Of a stretch of DNA of 64,000 bases, positions 1-12,505 are shown one piece after another; position 1 is the first letter of the stretch; every line of letters begins with the position of its first letter. The stretch comes from Dioscorea cayenensis subsp. rotundata (taxonomy: Eukaryota > Streptophyta > Magnoliopsida > Dioscoreales > Dioscoreaceae): positions 1,178,001 through 1,242,000 of the forward strand of contig NC_052480.1 of NCBI RefSeq assembly GCF_009730915.1, written 5' to 3'. The notes under the pieces were generated by a model that saw only the letters and a list, made by a program, of their open reading frames with translations, did no database searches and was not told where the DNA came from. A program made the translations under genes and the position numbers.

Positions 1-300
1 ATCTTTTCGTAAAATTAAGCTTTATGTAAATTGATGGGTTGAGTATCTCAGGGGTTATTTTTTATGAACCAATAAACACCAGTGTACCTGCTTGTTTTTA
101 TGGCTATTGTTAGTTTGTTGTCTTATTTGCTTCTTGTAATGTAGCCTAACCAGTTTTTTTGGTCTGATTTTGTTTTGTGGTTTCACGGAATAGCAAAGGG
201 GACTTGAAGTGATTTAGGTATGGATGTGATATACAGGCTTTAAGATGGTACCCTGCTTTTATGGAGATTAAGAATGTATGGACACCTTGATTTGGAGTGG
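1..300 (+). repeat. Truncated copy of the 3' end of a duplicated gene module
   Basis: This stretch resembles 59897-60160: both have the phrases AAATTGATGGGTTGAG, GTTAGTTTGT, CTTGTA/ATAATCTTG and GTGATATACAGGCTTT, then GATGGTAC and CTTTTATGG/CTCTTATGG in the same order. The rest of that module (55.85 kb onward) is not present here, so only its end lies in the window and the remainder would lie to the left. The copy is degraded by small indels and has no usable reading frame. I did not recognise the product of the module. Confidence 0.6.
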
Positions 301-317
301 ATTTTAATATTTTTTAT

Positions 318-1790
318 TAGCAAATAGGACAAGCTATTGCACACACCTAGGGTGGTAATATGTTAAGGAAAAAATATAATTAATAGATATGTAAAACCAG
401 CTACATGTTTAATGTTTACTAAATTTCTCCAATAAACAAAAAAGAATAAAACACTTAAGTCAAACACTTATATGTTTTGCATGAACATGAAATAGCTCAA
501 GCAGTAGTCACCATCTTGATCTTCTTAGAAGAAGAAGAAGAAGCATAACCATCATAAAGCCAAGTCTTAAGTCCATAAATAACAATCTAATCACCCTTAT
601 ACTTAAAAAGACAAACATAAAGCTTCACCTTAATTTCAATCAACCAACAAACCACTTCACAGATGTATAATAAACCTTTGCGTCATTATTATACTTTGAA
701 GAACATTTCAAGAAGAAGATCGAAGAAGAAGAACCATCATAAAGCCAAGCCTAATTAAGTTAGTATATAACAATCTCACCCTTACACTACCTAAGAAGAC
801 AAACACAAAGCTTTTCCTTTCAATCAACCAATAAACCATTTACAGAAGTATAAACCTTCGCATCATTATTATAACTTTGAAGAAGAAGCTAACCATTAAA
901 TTAACTTGGTTTTAGAAAATATTATAGCTTTCATGTCATTGTGTATGACTCAACTCTTATGTTAGATACTTTAAATTTTGATTAATGATGAGTTGGTATT
1001 GAAGTAATTAAAATTTTTAGGGCAAACATTGGGAGCATGTGATCTCATCTTGAAGAGGAAAAAAAAATAAAGAAAAATAAAGAAGAAAAAGCGAAGGAAA
1101 ATCAAAAGAAAAGATTTTGAGTTAGTCATGAAAGATTATGACACAAATTAGGTGTAGGATATCATAAATTTTAAATATAATCAAATATGATTTTTTCCCC
1201 AGAAGCTGAATTATTAGTTCTAGCTTTGCATTGTGTTTTTTAGATTTTTTTTTAATTTTAAATCAATATATCAATTAAAATAAAAATAAAAAATGAAACT
1301 AACAAACCATAGCCACTTGTCATCCATCTTAAAATGTCACTGATAAAATAACAAGAAGATTTTTTCCTCTAATTTTTAATAAAAGAGCATTTTAGTTGCC
1401 TATTAATTTTTTTTTTAATTTAATGGCACTTTTGTTTTGGATATGTTTTGTGTGATCTTTTCTCATTCTAAATTATGTAATGTTTTCTCACCATAGTTGG
1501 AGACTATCTGGAAAGAAAAATTCAATCACAATAATGTATGTATAGGTTAATTAAGATCTTTTCATGTCAATGCCAACAAATGTAACAAGTGTTGAACCAA
1601 TATATGTGACTATAACAAAGAATTAACAAAAAGAAAAAATAACAAAATTGAAAAAAATAACAAAACACTATTATTATTAGATAAATTTAATAAAATAATA
1701 ACTAATGATATAACATACAAACAATAAAAAAATTATATATTATATATATATATATATGCATGTATGTATGGAAAACAATAAACAATAAGT
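318..1790 (+). repeat. Lectin-flanking module, copy I (truncated, no lectin gene)
   Basis: Contains the landmarks found upstream of both lectin genes: TGTAAAACCAGCTA at about 390, the AAGCAGTAGTCACCATCTTG phrase at about 500, a second AAGAAGAAG/CATAAAGCCAAG block at about 720-760, the GGGAGCATG phrase at about 1030, the AGCTTTGCATTGTGTTTTT phrase at about 1222, and TGTCACTGATAAAATAAC at about 1336. Matching stretches occur at 11440-12660 and 20340-21500. The copy ends at about 1790, where unrelated sequence begins, so the promoter and lectin coding region are missing. Confidence 0.65.
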
Positions 1791-2260
1791 CTATGTTTGA
1801 TTGCTATTTTTTTCCCTGGAAAAATTTTCCACGGGTCATTTTCCAGCTAAATAGACTGTTTTGTTTGCCAAAATTTTCCACAAATTCTATCACGTGACTA
1901 TATTTTTTCCTCAAATTAGTAGAAATTTTTTTTTGTTTCCACCCTGGGAAAATTTTTTCCGGAAAAAACGTAAGGGGCTATGTGAAAAAATAATGTGTGG
2001 GGCAAATCAATTTCTCTCCTATTCCTCCTCAAATCCCTAATTCGTTTTGAAACCCTAGAACCCCACCATCCCTTGCTTTTCGGTCTCAATTCCGATCCGC
2101 TCTCTTTTCTCTCGATCGCTCCCGCTTCTAGGATTTGCAGGTATTCCTTAATTGCAACCCTTGTTATCCTAGTTTCATGGGATGTTTTTGATTCTCCGTT
2201 GATTAAGTGTTTCTTTACTGTCAAGATTATGCCATCGAGATGATTTGATTGTGGCAAAGA
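1791..2260 (+). promoter_or_regulatory. Possible plant promoter and 5'UTR
   Basis: An AT-rich stretch with a G-box (CACGTG at about 1891) is followed by a CT-rich leader containing AAACCCTAGAACCCC at about 2050 and many TCTCT runs, ending in TTTGCAG|GTATTCC, which would serve as a splice donor at about 2140. This is the usual look of a plant transcription start and untranslated first exon. No convincing coding exon follows, and the open frames here are low-complexity and antisense to each other. It could be a dead promoter or a fragment carried by a transposon. Confidence 0.3.
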
Positions 2261-4363
2261 GCGTGGTTGCTTTTGCTATTTCTTATCTTCATTCGTTGAT
2301 TCTTGTCTCGCATTTTAATTTTGAGGGTTTTGATTGATGCAGAGTTGGTGCGTACTGGTGATTAGTTGTATTATAATTTGTCTTTCTCAAATTTTTGAGG
2401 TTTATTAGGAAGATTAGGGAATGAAATTTAGTTGTGTTGTTAAGGCGGTGGTAGTTGAATCATTTGATCATCATATTTTGGTTGAGGTGCTTTCGCGTGG
2501 TTCGTTTTTGGTATGTCCGTGCCTCTGTTAAGTAAGTATCATGCTTGTTGTTGAAGAAATAGGAATCATTGGTCAGTAGGATAGGCAGCACAATGAGTGG
2601 GTATCTTTGTGAGTTACTGGACTATAATATGCACTGTTGGAGAATCAATTTTTTTCATGAGCTCAGGGTGTAGGAAATTTCAGAAGGAACTATAAATCAA
2701 TTCATTCGATCCATGTAAAGTAAAAAATAACTAAGATAATAAGATAAGGCCTACCAAGGATGCATGGAATGATATTCTCCAGTTTCACCAGATCAAAGTG
2801 TTCAGTGGTATTGATAAGAGACTTATGATTTGAAAAAAAAGAAGCTTTTCTGTAGCCTTGTGGAAAAATCACATAGAAAGAAGAGACTACTAGATGGATA
2901 TTATACCTGATGGAACTGTTGAAGTCATTTTGCTTATTTGTTCTGCGGAGATGATGACGATCCTGGTGTATTCATAATGATTCAAGTGTTGAAATTTTAC
3001 TTTGATTTCTAGTCATTATAAGCATATATAAATTTATTGTATAGATTATTTGTTTTGTGGAGACAATTATATAGAGTATTATGGGCTTTTTTTTTCCTTG
3101 TTTTTTGGGTGAAAGATTAAGTTTTAGTATCCTAATAGGCTATTTCTACCTACAATTATGATAAACATGTGTGATTCCTTCTGAGATTACATGAAATCCT
3201 TACTTGAACAAAATTTCCAAGTAAAATGTGGCTGGGGCTATGTTATGCTTATTTAATCCTTCCGAACTTTGAGGCTTGAGCATGTTCTTCTCTCTTAAAA
3301 ATGTCTTGCTTTGTGGCTTTATGGTTTTGTAGCTGTGAAGTGTGTTCGGAAGAATCAACATCGGGAATTACCTGTTTATTGTTTTTTTTTAACATTGGAT
3401 TCCTTGGTGTTTATGGTCTTGGCATGATTTCAATAATATTGTGATGCCCCTATGATTTCTGTTACTATTTTTGGATTTGGATTTGGATTTGATTTTAAAT
3501 GCTTTGTCCATGACTAAAGCTCCATCCGCTGTTGTCCACTTTGCGAAGCGATGGACTACGTTGATTCTTATTATGTAATTCCTTAAGCTTGATTGAACTT
3601 GATAATTCTTCAAATTTGCATCAAGGATCGCTGTTTCTTTATGATAATAGTTTCATGTGTGTATGCAGACATCCTTGTGTAATTGTATGTGTTTTTCACC
3701 TCTCTTTAGTCTTTTAATACACAGTACTTTTGGAACAGTCTTATTTGCAAGTTTTAGGAAGAACATTTTATTAGCTTCAGGCACTGAACTTCTTGAATCC
3801 TCTACTTATGACATTCTTCTCACATGAGTTCTACGGAAACAGAAGGCTGCTCAGAGTTGCATAGCACCAATCCATTGGACAAATCAAAAACTCAAAAGCC
3901 AAGTTAGTAAAATTTATGATTTTAATTTTAACTTTTATTTTTGTTGTGCCTGAGAAAAAAAAGATGCACTTGCGTATTGCCAACTACTGACTTTTCTTCA
4001 TCAAATTGATACTTATTGACCAGTTAAGATAGATGTAACATGTTTTTTAGATCATCATTCATAACAACAAATTGAATTGTTCATTCTAGTGAGTAGTTTC
4101 AATTTAAGACTATTGTTTTAAACATTAAAGCCAATGCTCAAACTGCAAAGCTAATGCAGTTCCCTATTGATAACCATATAATTTGTGATCATGCCATAGA
4201 TTTAGGGTACCAAATTATTTAATTGAGACTATTTATTTATCTTTATTTAACAATTTACATAGGTTAATGAATGGCGAGAGCACCAATTGAAAGACAACTT
4301 TTGATAATGTTTTGGATGATGGTCATTTAAGCATTATCCATCTATAATCATATGAGGCAACAC
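2261..4363. other. Non-coding stretch, no recognised gene
   Basis: T-rich sequence that looks like plant intron or intergenic DNA. The only two coding-like patches are 2750-2830 (a short open frame beginning RPTKDAWNDILQ in one frame) and 3825-3905 (an ATG-started 27-codon frame beginning MSSTETEGCSEL, ending TAG). I recognise neither as a family, and they are not joined by obvious splice sites. If the leader at 2000-2140 is a real first exon, these are the places to look for its later exons. Confidence 0.4.
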
Positions 4364-4480
4364 TATCATAACATAATTATTCATAGAGCTCCTTATAGGA
4401 ATTGGAGAGTTCAGAGAGAGTTAGCACTATCATAACAGAATTATCCATAGAGCTCCTCATAGGAATTGAAGAGTTGAGAG
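4364..4480. repeat. About 60-bp tandem duplication
   Basis: The segment beginning CACTATCATAACA, with ATAGAGCTCC and ATAGGAATTG, appears twice in a row (about 4363-4422 and 4423-4480) with a few mismatches. The second copy ends in GTTGAGAG, which is the target duplication of the hAT element that follows. Confidence 0.7.
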
Positions 4481-5119
4481 CAATGTTGTCAAACCCGGAC
4501 CGGCCCGGCCGGTTCAACCGGAAAAACTGGGAATCGGCCACAAAGCCGGTTCGGTCATACCTCTTTGGCTCGGACATAAAAGACCCGGTCATAAATAGGG
4601 TAACTCGGTCATAAACAGGGTCATAAAAGACCCGGTCATAACTGATTAAAAAAAAAGGCCATGGATTCAGGTAGAAGGAAGCGGAAGCAAGGGGAAAGAG
4701 ACGAAGTGGAGAAAGAGACGAAGTGGAGAGAGTCAGTGAGGGGATCACGTGTATGTCTTTCTTGAGTTCCAAGAGAAGCATGAGGGTTTATTTATTTATT
4801 TATTTATTTATTTATTAATATTTTAAATAGTTAGGAAATTAGTATAGTTTTAAAACTAAAATTTTAAATATTAAATTTAATTATATTTCAGATATTTAGA
4901 AAATCAAATAAAATATATAAAATTAAAAATTAAATTTAAAGATTACATTTAATTAGTTATGTTTTTAATTATTAAAAAAATATATTATTATTATTAAATA
5001 TATTTTTTAATATTTTATTATTGATTCCGGTTCAACTCCGGTTTGACCCGGTTGAACCCATCGACCCCCGACCCCCGAGCTTCATCAGGTCAATACCCAG
5101 GCCGGGTCTGACTACCTTG
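4481..5119. mobile_element. Non-autonomous hAT element (CAATGTTGTC ends)
   Basis: The left end CAATGTTGTCAAACCCGG and right end CGGGTCTGACTACCTTG form imperfect terminal inverted repeats. Both are followed inward by CCGG/GGTTCAACC-rich subterminal sequence. It is flanked by an exact 8-bp duplication GTTGAGAG (4473-4480 and 5120-5127), the size expected for hAT transposases. There is no transposase. The interior has a purine-rich patch at 4660-4740 with a GAGACGAAGTGGAGA unit repeated twice, possibly captured DNA, then an AT-rich tract with a TTTA microsatellite at about 4785-4816. Confidence 0.85.
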
Positions 5120-5176
5120 GTTGAGAGAGAGAGAGAGTTAGTATTGAATTGAATGTTCAACACTAGTGATATGATT

Positions 5177-6379
5177 TGTCACGAGCTACTCAGGATGAAA
5201 ATGGTTGCATTCAATAGTTTGTGCAATCACTTACGTGGTTATGGGTTATAGCTCGTAGGCGATTTTTTGAGTGTTGAAGAGCAAGTAGCTATATTTGTGC
5301 ACACAGTTGGCCATGACCACCGCAACAGAGTTGGAAGTTTTACATTTTTTAGGTTTGGCCAAACTATTAGCTACTATTTCCATAGAGTGTTAAATGCATG
5401 TCTTAACTTCTATAGAGATTTTGTCAAAAATGCCAAAGCTCAAAACTCCCCAAATGATAAGCAGAATATCCAAGATTGGTTCCATTACTTTTAGGTTGGA
5501 TGCTTATACATATAAGATTTTTTTTTTTTTTATAATTTCTGTTAGGCTAGATATTTATCATTAAAAAAATAAATTGTACCTTTAATAGGACGTTGTGGGT
5601 GCTATAGACGGTACTCACATTGTTGGTAACGTCCCTAAGGAGGAGCAACCTAGGTATCGGAATAGAAAACAAGTCATTTCTCAAAATGTTTTGGTGGCAT
5701 GTTCATTTGATATCAGGTTTACCTATGTGCTTGCTGGTTGGGAAGGATCAACACATGATGGCCGGTTGTTAAGGAGTGCAATCTCACGGCAAGGAGATAG
5801 GTTGACAGTTCCTCTAGGTATGCTATACATCCTTTAATCTATCCTAACAATAAGTTTCTGTCACCATTTGTGTTAAGTCGTCCTTATAACAATCAGTAAA
5901 TACTACCTTGGTGACGCGGGGTTCCCCTTATTCCCTGGTTTTCTTACACCCTATCGGGATACACGGTATCATCATAGAGACATTCAAGGTGTACTTCCTG
6001 AGAATCACAAATAACTATTCAACTTTCGACACTCATCTCTTCGTAATGTTGTTGAGAGGACTATCGGCTTGTTGAAAAAGAGGTTTGCCTATCTTAAGCA
6101 TCAACCCTTTATGACATAGATACACAATCAAAGATCGTTCTTGCATATTGTGCCTTGCATAACTTCTTGCGTATTGATGCTTCAGATGATCTTTGTAGTG
6201 ATGACGAGATTAGCTACAATGAAATAGACCCTCGTATGTCGATGTACCTGAAGACACATGTTAATGCAAATCTCAAAATGATATCTGAAGCAGCATGGAC
6301 CAACCATAGAGATTCACTGTCCAATATTATGTGGGCTAATTTTGACGCTAGTAGTTACAATGTGATCTATTACGATTAA
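5177..6379 (+). pseudogene. PIF/Harbinger-type DDE transposase, decayed
   Basis: Nuclease of a PIF/Harbinger DNA transposon, the enzyme that cuts and rejoins its ends. Pieces read in order: an N-terminal helix region (CHELLRMKM, then LSVEEQVAIFVHTVGH, RNRVGSF) at 5177-5494; an apparent intron; a core with GAIDGTH (first catalytic Asp) and GSTHDGRLL at 5590-5818; an intron starting GTATGC; YLGDAGFPLFPG (second Asp) at about 5905; NVVERTIGLLKKRF (catalytic Glu) at about 6045; and a C-terminal tail ALHNFLR...DEISYNE to 6379. It is broken by in-frame stops at about 5240 (TAG after GYGL) and 6010 (TAA), and by a frameshift near 6115. The family and catalytic triad are clear, but the gene as read cannot make an active protein. 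The Myb/SANT-like ORF downstream is the usual second Harbinger gene. Confidence 0.88.
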
Positions 6380-6596
6380 TAAATTTGCTATGTTATGTTT
6401 TAAATTTCGACACCTAATTTTATGTTACTTTATTGCATAACTATATATTATGCATTTATGCACTTTTAATTGCATATTTCAAATGTTTATGCTATTTTTT
6501 GTCATAAGTTTATATTACACACTTATATTACTTTTAATTGCACATTTGAACGACACGTGCTATGCTATGCCATTGATTTTTAAAGTGAATCATAAA

Positions 6597-8550
6597 ATGG
6601 GAAGTCGACGATTTGGCAATCAAGCCTCATTTACAGTTCCTAGACCTGCTACAGTCTCAAGCTTCTCTGCACTTGATGTTGAGGAAATCACTCCAGCTTT
6701 TTCCTAAGTAGAAATAAAAAAAAGCAAGTGCGTTGGTCAGACGATATGGATCAAACTCTTATAGATACCCTTTTAGAGGTGGTGCTTGTAGGGCCAAGAA
6801 GAACAGAAAGTGGATTTAAGGCTGACGAGTGTACAAAAGTTGTCAACAAAGTACTTGAACGTTGCCAAGTGGTTCTTATAGTTGTTCATGTGAGGGCTAG
6901 GATGAAGACTCTCAAAATTGAGTTCAAGGAGATCACTGAGTTGTTTATGACAAGTGGGTTTGGGTTGGATGCGAACGGACAAATAACAGCGGATCCTCTT
7001 GTTTGGGAGAAGCACCTTCAAGTAAAATTTCATTTCATTGCATTTATTCTCCCATGTTAGAGTTTGATAATGGGATTGATAACATTTTCACTTTCATTTT
7101 ATGTTCATTAATGTAATTTATTTTTGTCATATAAATTGTTACTATTTTATATTATGGATACACTTTTATCAATTTTGATTAACTTTTGTTTTTCATGGTT
7201 TTTTTAGGATAATCCAAATGCAAACAATTTGAAGGGAAAATTATGCCCTCGCTATTATGACTTATTACAATTTTTTGCAATGACAACGCAACTGGAGATC
7301 GAGATATCACGGGGAATGACTTTGTACAAATCAAGGTTGTCAGACCCGGATTGGCCCGGCCGGTTCAACCGAAAAAATCGGGAATCGGTCATGTGGTCGG
7401 TCCGGATATATCCCATTGAACCGGGTATTAAAAAATCCGGTGTCAATCCAGTGATTCGGGCGGTTCAAACGGGAACCGGTTGACCCGGCCGGATCAATCG
7501 GGTCACAATGTTTAATTTTTTTTTACAATATTTAATAATTTATTATTATTCTCATTAGACAATAAATAGAATTACAATATATATATCATAAGCATACCAA
7601 CAAAAATTAACATTTAAAAATAAAATCTATTAATGTGTTATGTAAATATTTCTAAAAATTTAATTTATTAAGAAAATAAAACAATAAATGAGTGTAATTT
7701 TATTATAAAAATATAAAATTAAAGTATTCTAATTAAATAAAAAAATAAGAAAATTTAAAACAAAATTGAGATATAAAAATTAATGAATTAAATTTTTTAT
7801 CTATTTTAACAAAATCAACCAATAAACAAATAAATAAATAACACCGTCGATAATTATATATTAATATATTAAATTTGTAAATATTTAAAAATGTAAAAAT
7901 AAATGACATAATTAGAAAAGTCTACTATATATAAGGTCATTTATCAATTTAAATATCAAATTTGAGTATGTTTTTATATTATAATTTTTGGTTTAATATT
8001 ATATTTGCTCATTAATTATTATAATATTTTTTATATTTAATTATTGATCCCGGTTCTACCCCGGTTCGACCCGGTCGAACCCATTGACCCCTGACCCCTG
8101 CGTTTAGCCGGGTTAATACTCGGGCTGGGTCTGACAACCTTGGTACAAATGAATGAAAACAACCCGGTGGGAGTTGGCGTAGGGGATGAAGACGAGATGG
8201 ACGAAGCACACCCAGCTCAGTTGAACATACCCAATGCATCTAACGAAGTAGCGCAAAAGAGAGCTAAATATAAATGCCAAAGACCTATGGATGATGCTAT
8301 CGCAGCCCTCACAACTATTGCTCAATCCTCACAAAAAATGGCTAATACGTTTGAGAAGCAAGCAAATGAAAGTTATACCGATAGGCAAGCCATCCTAGAC
8401 AAAGTCCAAGGATTGGGTTTTTGGATAATGATGTGATTGATGGCTCTCATGCAAATATTTGTGCTTGATGAGAAAGAGGCTCGTTTCTTCTTTAGGATTA
8501 ATGATGTAGCGTTTTTGCATACTTGGGTTAATCACAAGCTCGGCAAGTGA
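6597..8550 (+). pseudogene. Harbinger Myb/SANT-like DNA-binding ORF, split by a hAT element
   Basis: The accessory protein of plant PIF/Harbinger elements, which in the family binds element ends and helps import the transposase. A possible N-terminal piece (MGSRRFGNQ...) starts at 6597 in another frame and ends in TAA. The Myb/SANT-like domain follows at about 6728-7060 (RWSDDMDQTLIDTLLE, then GFKADECTKVVN and a long helix to VWEKH). An apparent intron, ending with acceptor AG at about 7208, leads to DNPNANNLKGK...YYDLLQFFA. The 811-bp hAT element at 7332-8142 then interrupts the gene. Downstream the protein resumes as NENNPVGVGVGDEDEMDE...KRAKYKCQR and a helical tail, with a final frameshift near 8430 before DEKEARFFF...NHKLGK and a stop at 8548. 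Even without the hAT insertion the two sides are out of frame, so the gene was or has become defective. Confidence 0.8.
7332..8142. mobile_element. Non-autonomous hAT element inside the Harbinger ORF
   Basis: Starts CAAGGTTGTCAGACCCGG and ends GGGTCTGACAACCTTG, near-perfect terminal inverted repeats. The exact 8-bp target duplication is GTACAAAT (7324-7331 and 8143-8150). The subterminal regions are rich in CCGG, GGTTCAACC and GACCCGG; the middle is AT-rich with no coding potential. It is the same family as 4481-5119, judged by shared ends and subterminal sequence. It inserted into the Myb/SANT-like ORF. Confidence 0.92.
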
Positions 8551-9394
8551 TTTATGTCATGGATTGTGTTTTAATTAAACGGAAGAAATATGTGTACTTT
8601 ACTATGAATTTTTTAGTTGTATTTGAAGCAATATACCTATTTGTTAAGATGATTTTGAAGTTTGTGGTTTACTAAATTAACATTTTTAGGTATATATTAC
8701 TTTGTTTGAATGGTTTAGTATGATGGGTTTTTACTTTTTAAAGTAGGAATAATTTTTGTTTGACTAATAACAAAATATACAAAAAATAATTGATTGGGAT
8801 TAAATAGCAGTTTAGGTAGCCAAATATACAAGGCTTAACCTTTGTATTTTTAAATTTTATTCTATTTTTAACATAAAATATATAATTGTTTCTCCATAAA
8901 AAAATAAAAAAATATGCAAGTGTAGAGTTGTAACAATGGTTCAAAGCTTCATTAGGAACCTGTATAAAAAAATTAAAACATCTTTTTTTTTTGTGAGTAT
9001 GAAAATCTCGCTCAAATTAATATATATACATCTTAAATATGTTTATATTTTTAAAAAATAATTAAAAATGTTTTAACCAATGGTATAAAAATAATTATCA
9101 AATGTTTTTTAAATGTTTTTTAACAATTTAATAATTTTTAAAAAATGTAATGTAGTAATGAATTAATCAGAGTGATACGCGAGGTAAAAATTTGAATCAA
9201 TTTTGAAATTGAACTATAAATAAAATATATTTATTACAAAATCTTAAAAAATGATTAATTTGGATTAAATAGTATTTTAGATAGCCAAAAATACAATTTT
9301 CATGGAAAATGTGATTTTTTTAGTGAAAATTAATGCAATCAAGCAATATTTCTCGGTGCATCGATGCTACTAATCTTAAAATAGTTGGGACATT
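8551..9394. other. AT-rich non-coding stretch
   Basis: Follows the end of the Harbinger ORF. I see no gene, clear repeat or terminal inverted repeat. The right end of the Harbinger element should lie here but could not be located by eye. Confidence 0.5.
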
Positions 9395-9802
9395 AAAAAG
9401 TCATGAACATCATATATATTTCCTACATACAATAAGAAAAAAAAGACTGCGACTTTAATGAAAACCAGTATGGACGACAGTGCTTAAGTTGTGGGTTTTA
9501 AAAACAGTCACTTTATAAAAAACAAAAAGAGACAAGCTAACTGAACACCAATATTATTATTAGATAAATTTAATAAAATAACAAGTAATGATATAATAGA
9601 CAAACAATAAAAAAAATATGTATATATATATGTATATATGTATAGAAAACAATAAAAGTAAACAATACAAAAATAAAATTAAAATACACAAAATCATGTC
9701 TATCTATTTATGTATGAAAAATAAATAAACATAACAAAAATATAATTAAAATTGATAAAATGATAAAAAAATATGAATGTTATTATTAGTAAGTATAATA
9801 TA

Positions 9803-10120
9803 CTCCCTTCGTTCCATTTTAGTTGTTACGTTTTGGAGCTCTTTTCTATTCCTGTTTACTTGTCATATTAAAAACTTTGTGCATCATTATATAATTTTTT
9901 TTTCAAATTTACCCTTTTATTTAATGTACTTGTACAATTTTCAACAAATCAAAATCAACTAAGTATTAAATTATATTCTCTAGTAATGGGGTTTTACATA
10001 GGGATAGTTTTGGAAAAGTAATAGAATTTTTAAAACATATAGATAATCAACTAATTTTAACCAATTTTTTTAATTGGTGTGAATTTGTTAAATGTGACAA
10101 CTAAAAAAGAACGGATGGAG
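9803..10120. mobile_element. Stowaway-type MITE
   Basis: Begins CTCCCTTCGTTCCATTTTAG and ends with its approximate inverse (AACTAAAAAAGAACGGATGGAG). It is flanked by TA at 9801-9802 and 10121-10122, the Tc1/mariner target duplication. About 318 bp, no coding sequence. CTCCCTCCGT-type termini with TA duplications are diagnostic of plant Stowaway elements. Confidence 0.88.
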
Positions 10121-10606
10121 TATATAATATGGCATTATGCATGTATATTATACTATTTAATAAAACCCAATGAATCTGTTTATTGATTTTATTGTTTAAA
10201 AAAAAAATTATTCCTAAATATATAATACATGTACATGTATTATTATATATATTATGTACAGTATAAGATATTATATATTAAAATATAAGGCACAAAGTCT
10301 ATTTATTTATGTTATTATTAAAACAATAAAAACAAACAAAAAAGTAAAAAAAATTACTATCAGCAAGTATATAATATAATATAATATGATATGATATGAC
10401 ACCTTAAATTGACAAGGAAAAAAGCACGTGACCATTTGTGCATGCAAGTAAATTGACCAAATCACCCCTGAATTATTCGATTTTCATTTACAATTAAATA
10501 AATATTTCTTGTCATCTTCCAATATATTTTCCATTTCTTGTCATCTTCCTGGATCTACAAATACAGATAAATTGACAAAATCACCCTTGAATTATTTGAT
10601 CAATTT

Positions 10607-10794
10607 TTTTTTTTGACAGGACGATAAACGTCACGGTCCCCCCACTGGGGGAAGTTAAGGACATACGCCAGAACATCACTCCACAGCACCTTCACCCAAG
10701 CACAAAGCATCGCGTGGAGCAAGGTTCGAACACGCGACCTCCATGAAGCTCTTGGGGACCCGGTACCACTAGGCCATTAGGCCTGTGGTTATAC
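10607..10794 (-). mobile_element. tRNA-derived SINE (minus strand)
   Basis: Read on the minus strand it has a tRNA-like pol III promoter: box A TGGCCTAGTGG (complement of 10767-10777) and box B GTGTTCGAACC (complement of 10723-10733), a non-tRNA body, then a terminal A-run seen here as T's at about 10604-10614. A flanking duplication GATCAATTT occurs at 10598-10606 and 10795-10803. About 190 bp. Copy III of the module lacks this insertion. I cannot assign it to a named SINE family. Confidence 0.8.
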
Positions 10795-12499
10795 GATCAA
10801 TTTACAATGAAATAAATATCTCATAAATACTAGGAAAACAAAAAAACAAAAATGATAAACTCATTTAGACAGCTTCATATGGACAAGTAAAATGCATGTG
10901 ACCAGTAGTACTGCATGCATATGAAATTGATCAAGTCGTCCCTCAATCATTAAATTTCTTCTTAACAACTTCGGATCCAGAAATACCCATGAAATCCTGC
11001 AGCGCAAACTCACACAAAAAAGAACCGAAAACCGAACACCATCCAACTAAATATAGAAAAAAAAACAAAGAAAAAAACTAACACATTCACAATGAATACG
11101 TACACATAAGAGTTTGTTTTCTTATGTCTTGAATGAACATTCATTAAACAGCGTCTCCCTCATTTTTATTTTGATTTTATAAATTCGCTTACCCAAATAA
11201 AATCTAATTTATTTCATTTCGTTTTATTTTTTTAATGGTTCTAATTAAACTGACGTAATTATACTATGAAATTTTTAAAAACATTTGTGATGATTAATGA
11301 ATTTTGAAGTATTTCATATAAACTTAGTTTTTAAAAATAACATTTCTCATATCAAACACATTAATTTTTTTTTTAACTTCTAAGTGAGATAATAAAAATA
11401 GTTTCCCAGAAACAGATTCAATTATTCAAGCAATACAAATTAATATATATGTAAAACCAGCTAGATGTTTAATTTTTACTAAATTTCTCCAATAAAAAAC
11501 ACTTAAGCCAAACGCATACATGCTTTGCATGAACATCTCAAGCAGTAGTCACCATCTTGATCTGCTTAGCAATAGTAAAAGAAGAGGAAGAAGAAGCATA
11601 AAGACAAGCCTAATTAAGTTCACAAACAACAATCTCACCGCTATACCTAAGCAGACAAACATAAAGATTTTTTTTTCAAACATGCAACAAACTACTTCAC
11701 AGAAGTATAAGCCTTAATTTGCATCATTAATATACCATTAAAGTAGAAGTAGCTCATCATTAAATTAACTCTGTTTTAGAAAATATTACAAGTTTTTGTG
11801 ATTGTGTATGCATGACTTCTCTCTATGTTAGATTCTCTAAATTTTAATTAATGCTGAGTTGATACCAACTAATCAAAATATTATGGGCAAGCATTGGGAG
11901 CATGTGGTCTCATCCTATAGGAAAAAAAAGAAAAAAAAAAGATTTTGAGTTGAGTCATAAAAGATAAATGACACAGAATAGATGTGGATGTTTTTAGATT
12001 GGAACAAAGGAATAATAGATTTTAAGTATAAATAATTTTTTTGAAAAGCTGAAATACTAGTTCTAGCTTTGCATTATGTTTTTAGATTTTTTTTTTATAA
12101 ATTTTAAATCTCTATATCAATCAAAATAAAAATTAAAAAAGAAGCTAACCATGGCCACATAAATACCTTTCATTCCATCCAATCACATTAAATTGTGCAA
12201 TCACAATGACCTTAAAAGCATATGATACGGATTTTTTTTTTCTTTCATTATATTGAGTATAAAATTTTTTTCATAGAAAAATAATTGAAACTTTTATTCT
12301 ATTACAATGTATATATGAGTTAATTAGGATCTTAATTTTTTAGTTAGTGCCAAGAATATAATAAGTGTTGCAATATATGTGACTATAACAATTAAACAAA
12401 GTTTTTTGAAATATTTTTTATCTGTCATATGAACAACAACCTCACGTGAAGGACCACATTTTTTTGTCGTTTCAAAATCTTTATTTAAAGATCACATAT

Positions 12500-12505
12500 A
12501 TTTTG

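Noticed and set aside
1800..1990. GGAAAAATTTTCC-type inverted repeats as a MITE
   Set aside because: I could not find matching ends with a target duplication.
1995..2243. 82-codon frame and its antisense partner
   Set aside because: Overlaps a CT-rich leader, no domain, and an apparent splice donor lies inside it.
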